Positions 45,682 to 58,489 of a stretch of DNA of 64,000 bases are shown piece after piece. The notes beneath the pieces are model-generated. The model was not told the DNA's origin. It worked only from the letters and a program-made list of their open reading frames with translations, and searched no databases. A program made the translations under genes and the position numbers. The stretch covers positions 36,627,316-36,691,315 of the forward strand of contig OX459096.1 of the NCBI GenBank assembly GCA_949775045.1, in the 5' to 3' direction. The stretch comes from Metridium senile. Taxonomy: Eukaryota > Cnidaria > Anthozoa > Actiniaria > Metridiidae. How positions within the stretch are numbered: the stretch's first letter is position 1; each line of letters opens with the position of its first letter.

Positions 45682-47929
45682 TCATTGAGTGTTTTTCTTG
45701 TAGACTTTATTACGTCTTAAATCTTCTTTTCTCTTTCTTTTCATTTGGTGCACTACGCTGTTTAAATTATCTATCTGCTCCATTAGTTTAGTGTCAGCGT
45801 CAGATGGAAAATGAAACTTCTTTGATGCGGAGCTGTCGTTGTCTTTAGCCTTATACCTCATAACTTGCAGCATGGCTTTGATGGCAGTTTCTATGCTATT
45901 CTTTGCCACTGGATCTTTAACTTTTTTAAACACTGATCCCAAGACATGAGCTGCCTTGACATAATTTGCGCCATCCTGGACCTTTGTTGTAACTTCATGA
46001 GAGATTGTCTCGGTCAGACTTTTCAAAGTGTCTTCATCTTTGTTCATGTCAGATGGAACTAAGGAGATAATCTTTACACCCTGATCATGAGGAGATGGAA
46101 ACGATTTTCGTTTGTCAGGAATAAAATCATGGCTTTTTGCTATTTTTGAGGCAATAGTTGTTTTGACTTCTGGGATATCGCTATCATCATCGCCTGTCCT
46201 GTTGTTGAGAATAGATGACACAGACATTAGTTCTGGGGCCATAACCTGCAGTTGATCAAGACCTTTGAAATCTTTGAAGCCGAAAATGTTAGTTTCACCT
46301 GCCAAAGACGACTTTTCTTCAGGTGTTAAATCAGATTTGATGCCAGATTTGATCAACATATCGTCGTCTAATTTAACTGTGTGAAACTCTGAGTGACTCC
46401 CCTCTTCTTCCATTTTCAAGTCATGTTCAAATGATGGTGGCAGTGGAAACTTTTCGATAGTGTCTCGAGAGTTTGCCTTCTCGTCTCTTATTTCTTGACC
46501 TTTGATGACAGGCATTGTTGCGGACTTAGGTGTAGAATCGACAATTTTGGATGCTGCATCGATATCCTTAGAAACAGAATCCGTTAGTTCACTTATTTCT
46601 AGATCATCACTTTTCTTGGCTGTGTCGTCTCCAGATAAACTTTTTAGATTAAGACTTGATAGAATTTTCTGAATGTTAATATCATCTTTACTGTCATTCA
46701 CTTCTGAGCTTTGGTCATTTTTATCGTCTGATTTTAACTTCACATGTTCGTGCTCTGTTTCATCAGAAACTGTAACGGGAAAAGATAGTTTGGTTTTAAA
46801 ACTATCTTCTGTCTTGTGTTCTCCTCGATGAACGTCATCCTTTGGAACTCCAAGGTCGTCAAGCGTCAAACCTATTTTTCCTACAGATGATTCAGACTTG
46901 ATACGCTTGCTATTAGATGAAGCACTCATTTTATCAAGCTCGTAGATATCTTTCATCTTATCCACTAATAAACGCAGGAGTAATTTTGTCGTTGATTTCT
47001 TGTGGTGCTTTCGGTGTTTGTGGTGTCTCTTGTGGTGGTGGATTGGCGTGAAATTCTCTTCATTGTCACTATCTTGATTCATATTACTTAGTTGTGCCAT
47101 CATTTGCATTCCAAGTGCTGGGTTAGGACCTTGCATATTGCCTGGAAATGCATTAATGGCAGGCCCTGGTGGTCCGAGTAGACTTGGACTTGGACCATTC
47201 AATCCTAATGAATTCATATTCCCTCCCGTCATTGCCATAGGATTGTTTGAATTGATATTAAAACCATTTAGACCTTGTGTACTAGCTACGTTGTTTGCTG
47301 CCACCAAAGCGGCAAGATTGACAGGTTGTGAATTACCCATCATGTTTCCCATTGCATTCATTCTATTTCCATTCATTTGTTGGAAACTATTTTCTTGACC
47401 CCCAAGTATCTGTCTCATATCTCCACCTTGTACACTTTCCTGCTGTTGATTGGCGTACGCTGCGATATCATTTCCTTCTGTTGATGCTAGTCCTTTGAAA
47501 TTTCCAAACATTATATCATTCAACGCGTTCTTTGACAAACCATTTGCACCGATCAGAGGGTTTTTGTCTATTCTCGCGTTTGATGTACCAAATGGTAAGC
47601 CCATAGATCCTGTAAGTCCATTAACAGCTTCAGCATTAATCGGCGACAGTTGTACTGGACTGCCATTTGCGTCTTGCGCTTGTTGTTTCAATTGTTGCAT
47701 ATTGTTCACTTGCAATATGTCTCCTGCACTTGCGATTTGTTGACGGCTAGCAACATTGTGCTTTCCTTTGTGTAGTAAACCTCCTATGAACAAATAAGTG
47801 TGCCGTTAGAAAAATACGTTTAGATCACTGATTGGCAAAGTACCACTTTAAAAACAAACCTTTTACATTTCTTGATTCGACGCATGCCACAAGCAGTGCT
47901 GCAACTACAACAATCAGCCTATAACCCAT
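45682..47929 (-). CDS. Secreted Met/Asn/Gly-rich protein with His/Lys cluster (spliced)
   Basis: Coding exons are 47860-47929 and 45682-47783, about 723 residues, with a 76-bp intron (AAAAG|GTTTGT ... TTCATAG) in phase 1. Exon 1 is a signal peptide (MGYRLIVVVAALLVACVES). The mature chain opens with GGLLHKGKHN, then a Gln/Asn/Met/Gly-rich region (about residues 60-265, with GNMMGN, NMNSLGLNG and GPPGPA motifs). A His/Lys/Arg cluster follows (HHHKRHHKHRKHHKKS, about 271-287) with a short amphipathic Leu-rich segment. A long charged Ser/Asp/Lys region ends in a basic tail (MKRKRKEDLRRNK). No Cys was noticed in the mature part. No known domain is recognised. The stop codon overlaps an AATAAA. The His-rich cluster could bind metal or mineral; this is speculation. 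Confidence 0.82.
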
Positions 47930-47963
47930 TATTGACGTCACAAATCCATTTGATCTTGGTGAA

Positions 47964-49356
47964 CTATGAAAGACAAAATCATTTAAACATTCATTAAGCA
48001 TATGATATATTATATTTAACATAGTTAGTGGCTATTTATTTGTTTCTTTTAACGCCTGTTTTAGAGGAGACAGTGGGAGAGGAACAAAATTTGTGTATCT
48101 TAAATTTTCTTTAATCTTAAAAAACGCAATCATATTTTCATTATGTAATAGCACTTCTGATCTACGACTGCCTTCTATTTAGAACAATAAAATACAACAG
48201 GAACTGCAATGGACGAATCTCTTTTGTTTACTTTTATAGAATACTACAACATTTTCATCTTGTCTAATATTACAAAGTAAACTGAATGTATAGTTCAGTA
48301 GCTACAGCTTCAACGTCATAAAAACATGAGTTATTATTTGTAAATTTGATGCTATTATGTTTTTTCTTATTTTTAGTTAACATATAAACATGTCAAGCGC
48401 TTTGAGGTTTATCCGTTAAACTTAGATAAGAATTCGCAAACACCTTTGAAGTCCACTTCAGAATTTAAGGTTCATTTATCCCTGCGTTTTATTTGCGGCT
48501 GTTTAGCATTAGTTGTTAAAGATATATTTGGTCAACTTACCTGGCTTCAACAGTTGCTAAAAATGTTGTTCATTGAAATGTTTTCACACTTATCTTGAAA
48601 TGTTTTAGATACAATATTCTATTTTTTCTTTTCTGGAAAAACTGATTTATTATTGATGTTTACCGGTGGAACGAGAACTGAGCAGGTCATGATCGATACG
48701 GTTGTTTTACTTTATTGTTTTTATTTTAAGATGCATCAAGAGACAGACTCAACAAGGTTTTCGGTGAAAGATGTTTATTGTTTTAACCTATTCAACGCTT
48801 TCTAAATTTTATTGAAAAGGAAGCTGATCTTTGCTATTTACATTTGTACCACTCTGACAATAAATAACTAAATATAAAGTGTGATAGTGATGGTAGTAAT
48901 GATAATGATGATAATTTGACTATATTCATGATGATGATAATAGTCATGATTTTAATAGTGATAATGGTAAGTATTATGTTAGTGTTGGTGGAAATCGGGA
49001 TGGCTGCCTCGTTTAGTGTGGCACAGTCGGTTTTGTGGCCCATGCAAGGTGCTGAAGCGGTTTATTGTGCTGCTATGGTGATTATGTTATATAATGATAT
49101 GATGTTTGCAAAATCAGAGAAAAAATCGTGATCCATGCATGAAAATGGCGGAGTTATTTGGGAAAGGATGCATCTTTTTTTTGGAGGAAATCACAGGTAC
49201 AGGTAGGGATGATGATGAAATTATGGTGATAATGATGATATCGGTGGTAGTGAAGGTGATTATGATGATCATTGCCATACTATCAGACTTACATTCGACA
49301 CAAGTTATGAATTATAGATTTTTAGTTAGCTTGACTAGTAGAATGTAGCGTCACTT
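47964..49356. other. Intergenic region with GAT-rich simple sequence
   Basis: A minus-strand splice acceptor (TTTTGTCTTTCATAG) ends at 47964 and lies 34 nt before the neighbouring start codon, pointing to a 5' UTR intron. From about 48,885 to 48,970 and again near 49,205-49,270 the sequence is loose GATGAT/ATGATA repeats. Small open frames here are products of those repeats. No gene seen. Confidence 0.5.
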
Positions 49357-50258
49357 TTAGCAGTACACTCTAGGCCTAGTTGCATGTTTTAGTGGTTTTA
49401 ACACTTTTATCCTTCGTGCACGTAGCCTCTGAATTCGCTTTTTGAGTATCTTTCTTTGTATCAAGTTATGAAGATTTTGGAAAATGTCATCTTTCTTCTT
49501 CGAACGTTCGGTTTTTTCTCGCCTGTATCCGTCGTTCACATCAATATTTCCCAGCATTCTTCCGCCTGGGATTGCTCCGCCTGTCATGCCCCCACCTGTC
49601 ATGCCTCCACCCATCATGCTTTGCGATGCTGGCATATTGATAGGTCTTAACGGCCTCCAGTTATTGCCCATGCCACCAGGCCTATGCCCTCTAAATCTAT
49701 TAGCAACCCCAGGCGCCCCTCTTAGCTGTGACATGATTTCTCTCAGATCTTGTTCTTCCTCAAGACTGCCGTCTAATGTCTGAGCCAAGGATTGTGAGCC
49801 TTTTGGATTAATGGGATATCCATTAATGCGCATAACTGGATTGATAGGCTCGTTAAGTAAGCTACCTTGCTGATCTTGTGGATTAAAACATCCCATGTTT
49901 AAATCCCCTGCGTTTTGTTTCCAAGGACCAAGAGCTCCTAATGACTTGTCAAGGGTTGATTTGATTTTTTCTTTAGATGTTTCTTCAAATACCAGACCTG
50001 ATTTCCTTATCGAACCTTTACGCTGAGGAGTTTTCTCTCGTGTCTTTGAATTCTTCAGTGGATGAGTGACTTTAGTTTCATTAGAACTCGTCTTCCCTAA
50101 TTTCAACAAAAAACGTAACTTACTCATGTGGTTTATCCATTTCATGAAAAATTTCAAAGTAGCTAGTTTTAAAATCTCTCACCTGCAGCTAAGGAGATAA
50201 TACTCAGAAGAGAAAGAACGAGAAACAAAGAAAGCAATCGTGGCACGAATGAAGACAT
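49357..50258 (-). CDS. Small secreted basic Met/Gly-rich protein (spliced)
   Basis: Coding exons are 50183-50258 and 49357-50096, about 271 residues. Exon 1 is a signal peptide (MSSFVPRLLSLFLVLSLLS...), donor CTGCAG|GTGAGA in phase 1. The intron is only 86 bp and ends GAAATTAG. With this join the protein reads ...SLAAGKTSSNETKVTH. Without it, exon 1 meets a stop codon after GERF. Mature regions are Lys/Ser/Thr-rich, then Asn/Pro/Gln-rich, then a Met/Gly repeat (SMMGGGMTGGGMTGG, about residues 183-200), then a strongly basic, probably helical tail (KKRIQRLRARR). No known domain. It resembles its neighbours in layout. An ATG further upstream in frame (50351) would bury the signal peptide and is not chosen. 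Confidence 0.78.
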
Positions 50259-50721
50259 ATTTTCAGATTGACAACTTATCGATATATGAAATGAAATGAC
50301 ATGCCATGATCTATCCAGAGCGCACTGAACTTTATTAAATTTCAAGAGCAATCACCGGTGACTATGATTTAATTACAAAGCGATCCAATTATATGTTTTT
50401 CCATTGAAGATGGATCTAGAGGTAAGGTTATTAGATAGAAGATGACATTCTTACATGTTGTTCTACAAACTTAGTTAAAACGGTCGCATTCTCATTCAAA
50501 CTGATACCCTTGTGTATATAACATATGAATGGTTTTACAATTTACGCTGCACTTGAATTGAATAAGATGCAGTAACGATCACAACTCTTTGTCATAAGTG
50601 GAAAAATATAGAACACTTTAAGACGCGAGCGAAATTCTTCGCATACTGTTTAATTAACGCTTCTTCTAATTAACTAGCAGTGTGTGTTGGACCATTAAGT
50701 CTTTCGTTAACACTAATTATA
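50259..50721. other. Short intergenic spacer
   Basis: This 463-bp spacer between two co-oriented minus-strand genes has no recognisable gene. It must contain the promoter of the 49357-50258 gene and the 3' end of the 50722-53540 gene. Confidence 0.5.
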
Positions 50722-53540
50722 CTAGATTTTGCGATGATGTTGTGCTCCAGCAATCGTTGATTTCTTTTCCATGGGATGTTTATTGATTCGATGTCGTCTA
50801 AATCCAGGAGCATGCATTCCTTCCATGTCATCTTCATCTTCATTATGCCCATTATAATTTTCATCGTCTTCTGAATGGAACGGAAGATTTCTCGTGTCTC
50901 CCTCGTCATCATAACCTTCATATCTATCGTGAAAGTGGACTCGGTGAGGTTGGGCTTGGTAGTAACGATGAGAGAACTGCGAGTGCGGCATAGGAGATTC
51001 GTCGTCATTGTAACCATAGATTGGTTGGCGATGCATATGACGACCATGTAAGATGCCATGGTTCATTTGTGTGGACAGAAACTGTTGTTGTTGTTTCACG
51101 GCCATGTTTGTCATTGCAGCTAGCTGATTCTCACGAAGCATAAAACGCTGTAAGTCGGGATTTGATAGTATATTTTCATTCAACATTTGTGACATTTGAG
51201 GATTCGATGCCATTCGACTTGTCATGCCACTTGGTTTGCTCATTGAATTAAAATAACCTATTCTTGGTGTAATAGCACCTGTTCCAACCATTCCATTAGT
51301 ACCTACCATCCCATTAAGTGTTGACATTCTATTCATTTGCTCAAGCCCATTAGCTCCCCCTATACTACCCATTCCTTTCATCCCTCCCATTTCTGGTATT
51401 CCATTTAATCCTGTTAGTCCATTTGCTCCTGTGTTTCCAACAATTCCTGCCATTTGATTGGTTCCAGCGCCCATCCCAACCACATCGTTCATTCCATTTA
51501 GAGTATTCCCATTTACATTCGCGCTATTCATATCATTGTTTGTGTTCATTGAATTCATCCCGTTCAAACCATTTACATTGTTAGCAATATTCAAGCCTGC
51601 CATACCATTACTCATTGTACTCACTCCAGTAGCATCTGTAACTCCAATTAATGATCCTTGATTCATGTTATTTGATGTTGTTTCAAACGGGTTCATTCGG
51701 TTGTTAATCATTGGGCCTTGTTGACTGTTTCTCATCACATCATTAAACAGTTTTTGGATATTAATGTGCTTGTGTGTTTTAAATTTCTTGTGCTGATGAT
51801 GTTTTTGTTTCCTTTCTTTTAGTTCTTTTACTTTCTTTATATTACCCAAGTAATGTGCGTCTGTTTTCAATACTTCACGTAGCTCCGAAACGATGCTTCC
51901 CAAGCCTTTTCGTACCTCAGCAGTAATGTTAACTTTCTCGTTGAGAGGCTTGTAGTCAGCTAGTTTTTCAGGTACTTGAGCTTCGTGCTTGTTACTGTTC
52001 AGTTTTGATTGGGTTTGTGTACTGTTGTCATGCTTAGCTTTGTTGCTGCTTGGCGATACTGAAACACTAGTCGTTGGTGGTTTAGTCGTTGGTGCTGCGG
52101 CTTTTGGAAGCTTAGTATTTACTGGCGAAGTATTGTTTTTACTTCTTTGAACAGCTTGCAGTAAATTTACCAAACTATCTTTGCGCACAGCTTCTCCTTT
52201 TGTGTCCTTACTTTGTACGAGTCTCTTTGAGTCTAAGTGACTGTTGGATTTGATGAAATCTTTTTTCATCTGTATCTTTCTTATTCTTTGGAGTTTTGTA
52301 GTAGTACTTCGTTGTAATATTTTTTTCTTGTGGGTTAACGTTTTTTTCTTGGGTGGCTGTACTTTTGTTTTTTCCTCAAAGACTTTAAGTGCCTTGATGT
52401 CGTTCTTTTTAGGGAATACGTTCTTTGTTCCTCCATAGAAGTGATAATGTAAAGGCTTTATTCCGCGCTTGAATCGATTAGGAAACTTGATCAGAACTTT
52501 AACCATGGTAGCATAGGAGCCTTTTGCATATGCCAATGCATTATTTTTCTCTGGAATTGAATGTACACATTTAAGTTAGAATACCAAAACGCTGCGTGTT
52601 GTACACAAGGATATAAATTTCGGGGAAAAATAACACTTCGTACCGGTTACAAATCTTTGCGTTTCAAACCTTAACGAGCAAAGATAAGCATTCGTGTGAG
52701 GCAAAATGAGGTGGGTGGGTGGGCGGGTGGGTAGGTGGTAGGTTGGTTGGTTGGTTGGTTGGTGGGCGGTTTGTTTGTTTGTTTGTTTTTGTGGCACGAA
52801 AAACGCATTTATCACAGCAACAGTTTGATTGTTGTGGCTGCATATCAGTCTTAGTTTCAACTTGCATGGTTCTTTCAACAGTCGCTTAGCTCCATTGATA
52901 TGCACACTAAATCATATGCATTTTTATTATAGAAATTTGAATCTTTTTGTTTCCCTGGCTATGAGTCATTTATTTATTCATTCAGGTTGTTAGTTTTCAG
53001 GATCGATGGTTATACAAAAGTGACCCTAAAATAGACCTGCTGAAGTGTAACGACAGCGAGTGAAGAACGACTACTGAACTAGACTAGGTTTGTAACCCTG
53101 CTTGTTCTTATTTGCTTTTCGTTGTTTATTTGTTTGAAGTCAAGAATCTGTTAGGTTGATTTCTCACATTACCAAATGATCATCGTTTGGGAAAGACGTA
53201 CAAATATAACAATTGATTCAACTTAAATATTTTTATACTGTGACGATCTTACTTGAAATAAGTCATGTCTTTGATGGGTGTCAGTACATGACACATAAAG
53301 TGTAATATTCACCGTGAAAACATTCACTGGTTTACCAACGCACTGCAGTCATGACAGACAAAGTAGCATTTTGATGCGCGATTTGGATGAAAATCATTTC
53401 CTTTCGATGCAAGAAAGTCTCTTAGCGAAAAGAAATGTAATTATGAGATATTGGATATACATCTACTTACCAGTAGATTCACTTGTTGCAAACAGAACTG
53501 TAGCAGTAACTACACAAAGGAAGAGTTTCCCAATAATCAT
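50722..53540 (-). CDS. Secreted Asn/Gly/Met-repeat protein (spliced)
   Basis: Coding exons are 53471-53540 and 50722-52550, about 632 residues, with a 920-bp intron (TACTG|GTAAGT ... CAATTCCAG, phase 1). Exon 1 is a signal peptide (MIIGKLFLCVVTATVLFATSES). The mature chain starts EKNNALAYAKG and has a long Lys/Thr/Ser-rich region. A His/Lys segment (HHQHKKFKTHKH, about residues 275-288) precedes a short helix-like stretch. Then comes a repetitive Asn-Gly-Met region (NGMNSMN, NGMVGTNGMVG; about 325-460). The C-terminal part is rich in His, Tyr, Asp and Arg (YGYNDDESP, HRYYQAQPHRVHFHDRYEGYDDEG). No known domain. The His/Lys segment followed by Leu/Met helix echoes the 45682-47929 gene, supporting paralogy. 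An acceptor-like CTTTAAACAG lies directly before the ATG, so a 5' UTR intron is possible. Confidence 0.82.
52708..52790. repeat. GGTG/GGTT/GTTT tetranucleotide repeat in intron
   Basis: Successive blocks of GGTG, GGTT and GTTT tetranucleotides in the intron of the Asn/Gly/Met-repeat gene. The G-rich plus strand has several GGG runs. Confidence 0.85.
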
Positions 53541-54029
53541 ATCTGTTTAAAGACTGTATTCTACGTTTTCAATTCATTTCTATAGGTTGTACTTTGAATT
53601 AAATCGAAAAGAAAACTTTACTATCTTAGATTTTGTATTGTCTTACCAGTAAACATCATTAGTAATTAATGAAAAACTGAAAAAGTCTTGGTTTTAACTC
53701 AAGGTGTTAGTAGTGTGGACGAACAATTATCTAATAGACTACCTGTTTTAATTTGGTCCGGACCTTATCTCACAAAACACCACACAAGTAGTGAAGCTCA
53801 AATACTATTATAATTTGACCTTTAATATATTCTTTTTGGATAAATAGTTTATTTTCCATGCACACGTTTGATTGGACTAAAGCATAAATATTGGTAGATT
53901 AAAGTCTACCATATCATTAGCGCATGTCACTAAATAACATTTCTGCTGGTCAATACTTAAATATTACCGAATGAATATGTATTGACAGCCATTCTATACA
54001 CATATTTATGTTAATATCTCAGGTTGACG
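53541..54029. promoter_or_regulatory. Divergent intergenic region between two head-to-head secreted-protein genes
   Basis: The 489 bp between the start codons of the minus-strand 53540 gene and the plus-strand 54030 gene. It must hold both promoters or their first introns. No clear TATA box; CATAAATA near 53,885 is a weak candidate. The plus-strand gene has a possible UTR acceptor (TTAATATCTCAG) ending at 54022. Confidence 0.4.
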
Positions 54030-56000
<1,971 letters not shown>

Positions 56001-56570
56001 CCATGCTGGTAGTCTGTGCCACAGGTAGCCCAACTGTGGAGGTAATTGTCAGCAGCATTAAAAATGTCCCATACATAAGACGAGCATCAATATTTAAGAA
56101 AGTGTCACATCAGGAATGATATAGCCTTGATGGTGTAAAATAAACATGTTTTTAACAGTTATGAAACAAAAAACGAGAAATGTCTATATTTAACATTTCA
56201 CCACAGGGTACCCAATTATATAGTTAAATATTGCCAATGATAGTCACGTGACTGCATATTAAGCCTCAAATAAAGACAAGTTTACAGGAAATGCCTCAAT
56301 GGTTGATGTTATTTATGTCATTACACAAATTGTCCTCAGCTATATAGTTTAAGGGGCATTTCTATTTTCATTAGATCGATTCCATGCTGGCAAATTTCTG
56401 ACATGCGTAGTTGTCGACTCCGGAACTTAATTTGAATTGGTCCTATATCAGAAAATGTTACCCTTCATCTCATTAGTAATGCGTAAAAGTGTATCATCAA
56501 TTTGAGAAATCTTGGTCGAAAACCGCTAGACTATTAGTATCCAGCCGGAAAAGGTTTCTATTTCTTCTTC
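56001..56570. other. 3' flank of the small secreted-protein gene
   Basis: Contains the two AATAAA signals noted for the upstream gene. Nothing else recognised. Confidence 0.5.
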
Positions 56571-56763
56571 TTACTGCAGTTTTCGACTTTCTGCGAACTC
56601 AGACATTCGAACGGGAAGTCGTAAAATACGTATTTCGCTGCCGTCAATCAAGGATTTAAATTAAGGTACCGACTAATTAGTTTTGATTGACGGCAGCTAA
56701 AAACGTGTTTCACAATAAGCCGTTGAAATGTCTGAGTTCGCAGAAAGCCGAAAACCGCAGTAA
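56571..56763. repeat. Foldback (hairpin) element with 81-nt arms
   Basis: Left arm 56571-56651 (starts TTACTGCAGTTTTCG, ends GCCGTCAATCAA) and right arm 56683-56763 are inverted copies with scattered mismatches and a 31-nt spacer. No coding capacity. It resembles a small foldback MITE; no target-site duplication was confirmed. It differs from the 259-bp element of the tRNA array. Confidence 0.8.
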
Positions 56764-56776
56764 CAAAACCTTACCA

Positions 56777-56837
56777 CGCCCAATGTGGGGCTCGAAACCA
56801 AGACAGTCTCATGCTCTACCGACTGAGATAACCGGAC
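56777..56837 (-). pseudogene. tRNA-Lys(CUU) pseudogene lacking the anticodon arm
   Basis: The reverse complement matches the array tRNA-Lys in the 5' acceptor, D arm, T loop and 3' acceptor (CGCCCAATGTGGGGCTCGAA ... CATGCTCTACCGACTGAG). About 12 nt around the anticodon stem-loop and variable loop are missing or scrambled, leaving 61 nt. D-arm and acceptor substitutions (GATAACCGGAC) add to the decay. Confidence 0.85.
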
Positions 56838-57680
56838 TGGATAGACAGACAGTTAAAAAACAATGGTAGAAAACAAAGCAAGCAAAGCAAACCAGGCTGA
56901 ATCAGTCTATTATGTATAGGCTGAATATTGAACAGGTGTTTGGAACAGGGGACGTTTTTTGCCTCCCTGGGGGTATATATTACGCATGAGCCCAAAGCAA
57001 CCACGTGATATACTTATAAACCTATGCATAATAACATAAAATTGTAATTATGATACCTCTCAATGTATCGGTACGAAAGATGCAGTATATTTCCTATATT
57101 ACCAGTCTCTTTTTTGTCTACCTTTTAACTCCTCTAGTCTTCCCCCCTCTCGCTCTCCTTAGAAATACATAAGAAATAAACGTTTGATATAAACAAAATA
57201 TACACCTTTGACCAAAATATTGTTGCTTTTGTTCAAAACTTTATTCCAACAGTGTTACCAGAGCAAATATTGTCTGCAAATATTTGGTAAGACAACCAAG
57301 CTTACTGTGTGTCACTGACCAAATCAAAAGTTCTATGGAGCGGAAACCTGTTTATGTGGTTGAAAGAACTTATGGAATATACCACTAATTACTGTCAGGA
57401 GTTTTGTTCTTGAATGCTACAGAAGAAAAAACAGACGAGTTATATATTTCTTTTTTTGGTAGATCTAAGACAACTCTCCTTGAATCAAGCTGCTTCTAAG
57501 AGACCAAACAATTAAAGAAACTAGTGTAAAAGTGTTATAAATATTAATCAGTGAACCACTTGATTGCTTAAGGTTGAGCTCATGTCTTTGATATGCGCAG
57601 TAAACCACTCGGCAAAAACGAGTATCAGGAAACGAAAATGGCGGTTGACTAATGTGCTAAAGGTTTACTTTTGAAGTTAT
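56838..57680. other. Intergenic region
   Basis: No gene, tRNA or repeat recognised. Confidence 0.45.
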
Positions 57681-57687
57681 TATAAAA
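57681..57687 (+). promoter_or_regulatory. Candidate TATA box of the giant repetitive-protein gene
   Basis: TATAAAA, about 80 bp before a good splice donor (CGTGAAA|GTAAGT at 57760). A transcript starting near 57,710 would give a roughly 50-nt non-coding exon spliced to the acceptor TTTTATGACTAG ending at 58477, 12 nt before the start codon at 58490. This is inference from signals only. Confidence 0.4.
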
Positions 57688-57759
57688 GCCAGGATACACA
57701 CATCTGGATGTAGGCCTACCAAGTAATTGAAGGAGAAAACATCTAAAAGTCACGTGAAA

Positions 57760-58477
57760 GTAAGTACATAATTATTATACACTAATTTCGGTACGGGATC
57801 TTCATTAATAACGCGAACAATCGGAAAAAATTGTGCTACAATATTTATTTGGCAAATCATTGGTTGTTTTAGGTTGTTTTCTAGTTGTTTATAATCAAAT
57901 TGCTAGTGGTGTGCGTTAATAGTTTCACATGTTGAACTAATTAATTCAATAATATAAAAACTGGTATAGGACTAAAAATGTATTTCAAAATAATGTATTT
58001 GAATCCAAGTAATGATCAAAGTATATTCATTCGAAACAGTTTTGACATAGCTTGGTGAGATTATGTCATAATCTGTATCTTTGACTCTTCGGTTATTTAA
58101 AGGTTTATATATATATATACTCGATAGTATTTATTTGGTTATTCTCGATGGTTCCATTAGTGTTTGATTGGTTGTAACTTGTTTTACATCAGACAGCAAC
58201 ATCTTCTGCAAGCTGATTTCAACTATAATGAAATATATATTTAAAACGATACTACTAAACTGTATAATTATTAAATTTTGACTGAAACATGAAATTGAAA
58301 GGCAATTTATTAAGGGGATTGTTGCTTTCTATTGATCAGTTAACCAGTTTGTTCTGTCAGTATCAGGTTTCTTGACCCGTAAGAAACACCAAACGCCTGG
58401 CATATCCATTTCATTCTCTATATCTTATTCGTCTACCTAAAATTATATCGTATATATTTTTATTGTTTTATGACTAG
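57760..58477 (+). other. Probable 5' UTR intron of the giant repetitive-protein gene
   Basis: The donor is GTAAGT at 57760 and the acceptor is a T-rich tract ending CTAG at 58477. There is no open frame. The same pattern, an acceptor shortly before the start codon, recurs in other genes of the cluster. Confidence 0.4.
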
Positions 58478-58489
58478 GTAACAAATATA

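Noticed and set aside
52576..52905. Minus-strand frames with TNQPTNQPT-like peptides
   Set aside because: They translate the tetranucleotide repeat inside an intron and lack splice support.
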